Shown here one piece after another: positions 58,153-64,000 of a stretch of DNA of 64,000 nucleotides. Made by a program: the position numbers and the translations under genes. Source of the stretch: Mesorhizobium sp. M1E.F.Ca.ET.045.02.1.1 (lineage in GTDB: Bacteria > Pseudomonadota > Alphaproteobacteria > Rhizobiales > Rhizobiaceae); the NCBI RefSeq assembly GCF_003952485.1, contig NZ_CP034447.1, positions 6,090,501-6,154,500 of the forward strand, read 5' to 3'. The notes beneath the pieces were generated by a model. It did no database searches. It was not told the origin of the DNA and saw nothing but the letters and a program-made list of their open reading frames with translations. How positions within the stretch are numbered: the stretch's first letter is position 1; the number at the start of each line of letters is the position of its first letter.

Positions 58153-60640
58153 AAAAACGGGAAGGCAAATCCCTCGCAGCCTCATCGATCTCCGCCCAGG
58201 GATCGCCCGACGTCTCCAAGAGCCCTGGCAGCGAGGCGTAGTTCAGATCCTCCGGCGCGTCGATCGTCTCCAGGTCCGTCCAACTCACCGGGGTCGAGGC
58301 CGGCAAATTGGTGCGGGCGCGCAGCGAATAGGGCGCCGCGGAGGTGTGGCCGCGGGCGTTGCGGTGGAAATCGATAAAGATGCGGCGCCTGCGGTTTTCC
58401 TTGCCCATCGTCGTGGTGAAGGTGTCAGGCGCGGTCGCGGCGAGAAAGGTGGAAATGGCGCTCGAGGCCTGGTGCAGTTTCTTCCAATTCTGCTTCTCCG
58501 TCACCGGCACGGTGATGTGGATGCCCTTGCCTCCGGAGGTCTTCGCGAACGGCACCAGGCCGAGGCTTTCCAGCCCACCCTTGATGTGGACGGCAGCCTC
58601 GACCACCTCGCGCCAGGAAATCCCCTCGCCCGGGTCGAGGTCGAAGACGATCTGATCCGGCTTGTCGAGCCTGGTGCGGTGCGCGCCCCAGGTGTGGAAC
58701 TCGACAACGCCGAACTGCGCCAGCGCAAGGTAGCCCTTGGCGTCCTCGACCGAGAGATAGGTCTTGGTCTCGCCTTCCGAATTGGTGGACTCGAACACCG
58801 CTACCGATGGCGGCATGCCGGTGAAGGCGTGGCGCTGGAAGAAGCAGTCCTGTGGCTTGCCGGTCGGGCAGCGCACCAGCGACACCGGGCGGCCGATGAT
58901 GTGCGGCAGCATGAAATCGCCGACCAGCGCGTAGTAGACGGCGATGTCGAGCTTGGTCGGCCCGGTCTTGCCGAAAAGCCGCCGCTCCGGATTGGTGACC
59001 CAAATGGCGGCAAGGTCGGATTCCGCGATCAGCCGCTTGCGCTTGACCGGCACCGGCGTGGTCAGGCCGCCGACATCGCGCAACCCGCGAAAGACGCCGT
59101 GGCGCAAGGCATTGTCGGCGGTGCGGTTGGCGTAGTGGATGCGGGCCGAGAGCAGCGGCTTGACCCAGTGCATCTCGCGCATGATCTCGCGCGGCACGCC
59201 TTCGGGCGGCGTGGCGCCGGCCGTCAGCCGCTCCAGCCTGGCGAGCAGGTCCGTCGCCATGTCGCGGTCGAAGCCGGTGCCGACCTTGCCGCGATAATGC
59301 AATTCGCCATCCTCGAACTCGGCCATGCCGAGCGCCGCCAGCCCCTCCGCCCGGTCGGAGACAGTGTAGCCGGCGATGACGAAATCGCCTGTCTTTTGCG
59401 CCTTGATCTTGGTCCAGCTCTTGGTGCGGCCGCTCTGGTAGATGGCGTCGGCGCGTTTGGAGATGACGCCTTCCAACCCCAGTTCCGTCGCCTGTTCGTA
59501 TAGACCTCGCCCGTCGCCTTCGACATGGTCGCTGTACTGGATGGCGGAATTGGCGGCCTGACCGGCGAGCAGTTCGGCAAGCAATGCCTTACGCTTCTGC
59601 AGCGGCACCTTGCGCAGATCCCAGCCGTCGAGGTGGAGAAGATCGAAGGCGTAAAAATGCAGCTTCGAGCCGGCGCCCTCGGCCAGCGCGTCCTGGAGCA
59701 GCGCGAAGCGCGAGATGCCCTTCTCGTCGAGAACCATGATCTCGCCATCGATGATCGCCCGGCTGACCGGCAGGCGCGAGAAGGCCTGCGGGAGATTGCC
59801 ATAGCGCTTCGTCCAGTCGATGCCGCCGCGAGTGATCAGCCGCACCTCGCCATCGATGACATGCGCCATGGTGCGGTAGCCGTCGAACTTGATCTCGTGC
59901 AGCCAGAGCTCGCGGGTTTTCTGTGCGGGGTGTTCGCTGCCCGGCGGCTCCGTCACCTGGGTAGCGAGCTGCGGCTCGATGCGGGTCGGCGGGTCGCCCT
60001 TGACGGCGCCAGGCAGCGTGCCCGGCTTCAATGAGCCGGCTCTCGGCGGCAGGCGCTGCGGCTTCTTCCGCGGCGCCGCCAGCTCTTCAATGCGGCGGCC
60101 GGACTTCACGCTTTCCGGCCGCGCCTCCAGAATGTCCAGCTTGGTGTCGGAGGCGAGGTCGCGCTCCTTGAACAAGAGCCAGTTCTTCTTGTTCTCGTCC
60201 TCGCCGGGCTTGGGCTTCAGCCTGGTCAGCATCCAGCCGCCATTGAGCTTCTGGCCGGCCAGCCGGAACTTGAAGGCGCCGGTCCTGAGGCTCTTTTCGA
60301 CATCCTCCATCGGCGCCCAGGTGCCGGTGTCCCAGACGATCATCGGCCCGCCGCCATATTCGCCTTCGGGGATGACGCCCTCGAAGTCGATATATTCGAT
60401 GGGGTGGTCCTCGGTCTCGACGGCGAGGCGCTTGTCGGCCGGGTTGAGCGAAGGCCCGCGCGGCACCGCCCAGCTTTTGAGCACGCCGCCGACTTCGAGG
60501 CGCAGGTCGTAATGGTCGGCGGTGGCGTGGTGCTTGTGGACGACGAAGCGGTTGCCGCCCTCGCCGATCAGTCCGCCAGTGGGCTCCGGCGTGCGGCTGA
60601 ACTCTCGCTTGGCGCGGTAGGATTTGAGCTTGGAGGGCAT
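58142..60640 (-). CDS. ligD: DNA ligase D (phosphoesterase-ligase-polymerase)
   Basis: 832 residues in three domains. 1-170 is the 3'-phosphoesterase (FVVHKHHATADHYDLRLEVGG, metal histidines). About 220-520 is the ATP-dependent ligase with adenylated Lys251 (LHEIKFDGYRTMAHV), DGEIMVLDEKG and EGVISKRADA. About 545-830 is the primase-like polymerase with the metal Asp pair in VFDLDPGEGISW. The order is the common one in rhizobia. It processes and seals double-strand breaks together with Ku in stationary phase or after desiccation. It is 263 bases upstream of ku on the same strand. Confidence 0.95.
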   Translation of the reverse strand: MPSKLKSYRAKREFSRTPEPTGGLIGEGGNRFVVHKHHATADHYDLRLEVGGVLKSWAVPRGPSLNPADKRLAVETEDHPIEYIDFEGVIPEGEYGGGPMIVWDTGTWAPMEDVEKSLRTGAFKFRLAGQKLNGGWMLTRLKPKPGEDENKKNWLLFKERDLASDTKLDILEARPESVKSGRRIEELAAPRKKPQRLPPRAGSLKPGTLPGAVKGDPPTRIEPQLATQVTEPPGSEHPAQKTRELWLHEIKFDGYRTMAHVIDGEVRLITRGGIDWTKRYGNLPQAFSRLPVSRAIIDGEIMVLDEKGISRFALLQDALAEGAGSKLHFYAFDLLHLDGWDLRKVPLQKRKALLAELLAGQAANSAIQYSDHVEGDGRGLYEQATELGLEGVISKRADAIYQSGRTKSWTKIKAQKTGDFVIAGYTVSDRAEGLAALGMAEFEDGELHYRGKVGTGFDRDMATDLLARLERLTAGATPPEGVPREIMREMHWVKPLLSARIHYANRTADNALRHGVFRGLRDVGGLTTPVPVKRKRLIAESDLAAIWVTNPERRLFGKTGPTKLDIAVYYALVGDFMLPHIIGRPVSLVRCPTGKPQDCFFQRHAFTGMPPSVAVFESTNSEGETKTYLSVEDAKGYLALAQFGVVEFHTWGAHRTRLDKPDQIVFDLDPGEGISWREVVEAAVHIKGGLESLGLVPFAKTSGGKGIHITVPVTEKQNWKKLHQASSAISTFLAATAPDTFTTTMGKENRRRRIFIDFHRNARGHTSAAPYSLRARTNLPASTPVSWTDLETIDAPEDLNYASLPGLLETSGDPWAEIDEAARDLPSRFSSF

Positions 60641-60680
60641 GGGTTAGGCGCCAAGGCGCAGAGCAGACAATGGCAAAGGC

Positions 60681-60866
60681 CGCGTTCCGTCACACCCCCC
60701 TCTGTCCTGCCGGACATCTCCCCCGCAAGGGGGGAGATCAGATGTCGCGTTGGCCTTCGCCAATCTCCAGTGTTGAACGAAGGGCGCCGCCGGCGAAACT
60801 GCCAATCTCCCCCCTTGCGGGGGAGATGTCCGGCAGGACAGAGGGGGGTGCTGTCCCGCCAGCATT
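60681..60866. repeat. Composite palindromic repeat, family B (inverted pair)
   Basis: Left arm ccgtcacacccccctctgtcc..catctcccccgcaaggggggagat, right arm ccaatctccccccttgcgggggagatgtccggcagg..gaggggggtgctg. It is the clearest inverted pair of family B in the window and fills the gap upstream of ligD. Confidence 0.8.
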
Positions 60867-60906
60867 TCGGATTTTCCGGCGCAGTGCGAGACGACGGCAG
60901 CCACGC

Positions 60907-61131
60907 TCAATCGTCGGCGGCCGGCGTCAATTCCAGCTCGGCGGGCGTCAACCCCTGCCTGAGCTGGTCAAGCCGGAACTCGTCGACCCAATAGGCCTCG
61001 CCATCGACCAGCACGCGCGCGCTGTAGGTGCCGCCGGAAAAGCTCTGCGCGGTGACATGGACCTTGTGGCGGTCGAGCGCCTTCTTCACCGCGGCGCGGC
61101 GGGAATTTTCTCTGGCGACGGGACTGGCCAT
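60907..61131 (-). CDS. Hypothetical protein, 74 aa
   Basis: ATG 61131. The first half is basic and helical (RRAAVKKALDRHKVHV), the second half has beta-like phrases (YSARVLVDGEAYWVDEFRLDQLRQGL). No known family; soluble. It lies between the groEL and ligD genes on the same strand, with a repeat on its left. Confidence 0.55.
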   Translation of the reverse strand: MASPVARENSRRAAVKKALDRHKVHVTAQSFSGGTYSARVLVDGEAYWVDEFRLDQLRQGLTPAELELTPAADD

Positions 61132-61306
61132 GGCCTCACTCTGAACATGCTGCCGCGTGAAGGGCGGCGGATATAAGGATGGCGGAGAGCGGCGGGGGAG
61201 TCAATTTTGGCGCAACGGCGGCGATCGTTCCGGCAAGGTCGTGATTGCGAAAGCCCCTGAGCTTCGCCACCCACGGCCTAAGCCGGGGGATGGCGAAGTG
61301 GCTGGC

Positions 61307-63012
<1,706 letters not shown>

Positions 63013-63139
63013 GCCGAAACCCGGAATTTTTCGGCGCCTGTCTTAATTTCAACGCACTGTAATCATGGGCTTATTCAGGATGGTGGGAGGACAAGCAGCG
63101 GCTGCCGCGCTGCCAGGCGAACTTGTGCAGTGCAGCATC

Positions 63140-63165
63140 GGAACACTTCGCCTTGTCAGCCCGTT
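63140..63165 (+). promoter_or_regulatory. EcfG-type promoter with 17-base spacer
   Basis: GGAAC (63140-63144), 17 bases, CGTT (63162-63165). Both elements are perfect and the spacing is in the accepted range. It lies 97 bases before the GNAT gene. The rest of 62936-63261 contains no gene. Confidence 0.45.
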
Positions 63166-63261
63166 CGAGTGATCCGGCGGCCGGCCTTGCCAGGCATTCG
63201 CGCAGGGCCGCAGAAGGTGGGCCGCGCCGCCGCCTTGCGCCGGCAAGCGAAGGAGATTGCA

Positions 63262-63759
63262 ATGGTGCAGATCAGGGCGATGGCAAAGAACGACCTGGCA
63301 GAGGTATCGCGGTTGCTCGGAGGGTCCTGGCGGCGGACCTATTCGCCGATCATGGGTGAAGAAAACACCGCTCGGCTTTCCGACGAGAAGCACGCGCCGG
63401 AGAAATTGGCCGAGGAGCTCGCCGACCACGACAAGATGTCGTTCGTCGCGGAGCGGACCGATGGCTCGATCGCGGGCTATGCGATGGCGGCGATGGATGA
63501 GAAAGGCGACGTCATGCTCGACCGGCTGCATATCGAACCGCAGGAGTTCGGCACCGGCCTTGCCGTCGATCTTCTGCATGCCGTGCTCGCCGCCCATGCC
63601 GGCATTCCCAGCATCGCGCTGGAGGTGATCGAGGGTAACGACCGGGCGATCGCCTTCTACCGCAAGCATGGCTTCGAGGTGGTCGAGCACCGGCCGGCGG
63701 CGCATGGGGTCGGCGGCCACGCCTCGCTGATCATGCGTCGGCTGCTGCCGATGGCCTGA
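63262..63759 (+). CDS. GNAT-family N-acetyltransferase
   Basis: 165 residues from ATG 63262, AAGGAG at 63249-63254. The GNAT fold is seen in IRAMAKNDLAEVSRLLGG (strand/helix 1), SFVAERTDGSIAGYAMAAM, LDRLHIEPQEFGTGLAVDLLHAV (motif A with the CoA loop) and ALEVIEGNDRAIAFYRKHGFEVVEH (motif B). The acceptor is unknown. A possible EcfG promoter lies upstream. Confidence 0.88.
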   Translation: MVQIRAMAKNDLAEVSRLLGGSWRRTYSPIMGEENTARLSDEKHAPEKLAEELADHDKMSFVAERTDGSIAGYAMAAMDEKGDVMLDRLHIEPQEFGTGLAVDLLHAVLAAHAGIPSIALEVIEGNDRAIAFYRKHGFEVVEHRPAAHGVGGHASLIMRRLLPMA

Positions 63760-63883
63760 GCCAACAAGGCGGTCCAGGTGGTTCCGTCAGGGTTCCGAGG
63801 GAGTGGAGTCGGCCGGAACCACCCGCCCGCCTTGCGTCCTTCCCAAGACGGACCGACCATACGATCCCGCTCTCCGGTTTCCC

Positions 63884-63897
63884 TTGACATGGATCAA
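63884..63897. promoter_or_regulatory. FNR/FixK-type box
   Basis: TTGAC-atgg-ATCAA, one base from the FNR/FixK/Anr consensus TTGAT-N4-ATCAA. It is centred about 33 bases before the TATAAT at 63924, a position suited to activation of that promoter. Confidence 0.45.
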
Positions 63898-63900
63898 GCG

Positions 63901-63929
63901 CTGGACGTGCTCGGTGCCGACCCTATAAT
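63901..63929 (+). promoter_or_regulatory. Housekeeping-type promoter
   Basis: CTGGAC (63901-63906), a 17-base spacer and TATAAT (63924-63929). It stands 34 bases before the start of the aldo/keto reductase gene. Its -35 is weak, in keeping with an activator site just upstream. Confidence 0.5.
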
Positions 63930-63963
63930 TTAGCCGGGTTGCAAATTCGGCCGGAGCAAGACG

Positions 63964-64000
63964 ATGAGCCTGGGCAAGCAGAAACTCGGCAACCAGGGGC
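63964..64000 (+). CDS. Start of an aldo/keto reductase gene (cut by window edge)
   Basis: GGAGCAAGACG precedes ATG 63964. The 12 residues visible, MSLGKQKLGNQG, match the usual opening of aldo/keto reductases (KLGNQGL followed by the first barrel strand). The rest lies outside the window. The upstream FNR/FixK-like box suggests oxygen-responsive expression. Confidence 0.55.
   Translation, partial: MSLGKQKLGNQG

Noticed and set aside
58346..59503. 385-codon open frame opposite ligD
   Set aside because: Antisense shadow of ligD; no ribosome site, no known motif.
63884..63889. TTGACA as -35 of the aldo/keto reductase promoter
   Set aside because: It is 34 bases from the TATAAT, too far for sigma-70; CTGGAC at 63901 has the correct 17-base spacing, and the TTGACA is better read as part of the FNR/FixK-like box.
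63657..63890. 77-codon frame on the minus strand over the GNAT 3' end
   Set aside because: Mostly antisense to the GNAT gene and contains low-complexity Arg/Pro/Ser; no ribosome site.

Overview
The window is GC-rich chromosomal DNA from an alphaproteobacterium of the order Hyphomicrobiales, most likely Mesorhizobium or a close relative. The evidence is the protein families (HWE histidine kinase, DUF982, DUF1127, Ku/LigD, several LysR and SDR genes), three families of short intergenic palindromic repeats of rhizobial type, and a set of GGAAC-N16/17-CGTT promoters typical of the alphaproteobacterial general stress sigma factor EcfG. No rRNA, tRNA or CRISPR array was seen.

Positions 1-16 kb are dominated by small stress-type genes: secreted and lipoprotein genes, DUF883-like, CsbD, DUF3606-like, a KGG-repeat protein next to a YciF-like DUF892 protein, a general-stress SDR and an HD hydrolase. 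Several carry a candidate EcfG promoter. Interleaved are a DoxX protein, a tryptophan 2,3-dioxygenase-like gene divergent from an Lrp regulator, an SPW membrane protein beside a zinc-knuckle mini-protein, a PAS-HWE kinase and a haloacetate-dehalogenase-like hydrolase.

Positions 16-36 kb hold an acidic secreted protein, a PAS-PAS-GGDEF-EAL protein, an IS481 remnant beside two fused gene fragments, and a three-domain protein (2Fe-2S ferredoxin, class III nucleotide cyclase, Rieske). They continue with YdeI, SDR/LysR, an HtrA-like protein that has lost its catalytic triad, YghU-type GST, PEBP, a PLP aminotransferase, a sulfotransferase, GYD and monooxygenase-like proteins, an MscS channel and a cytosine-deaminase-like amidohydrolase.

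Positions 36-52 kb are the most mobile part. An IS110 element sits exactly inside one of the palindromic repeats, and its left non-coding end contains a candidate bridge RNA whose guide segments match that target. Further on are an isochorismatase, LysR/MFS, a long amidase, and a Sel1-repeat protein followed by a WD40 membrane protein. Then come an IS91-type element with its own tyrosine recombinase and an IS630 element with a frameshift. Just beyond are two tandem 28-residue peptides that look like RiPP precursors.

Positions 52-64 kb encode an SdrD-B-like membrane protein and a DNA-repair neighbourhood on the minus strand: LigD, Ku, a BRCT/HTH/TPR gene that overlaps the Ku stop codon and carries a frameshift, and exonuclease III. 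After these come a solo GroEL, a GNAT acetyltransferase and the start of an aldo/keto reductase gene behind a FNR/FixK-type box.

Protein identities rest on motif reading alone; no database search was possible.
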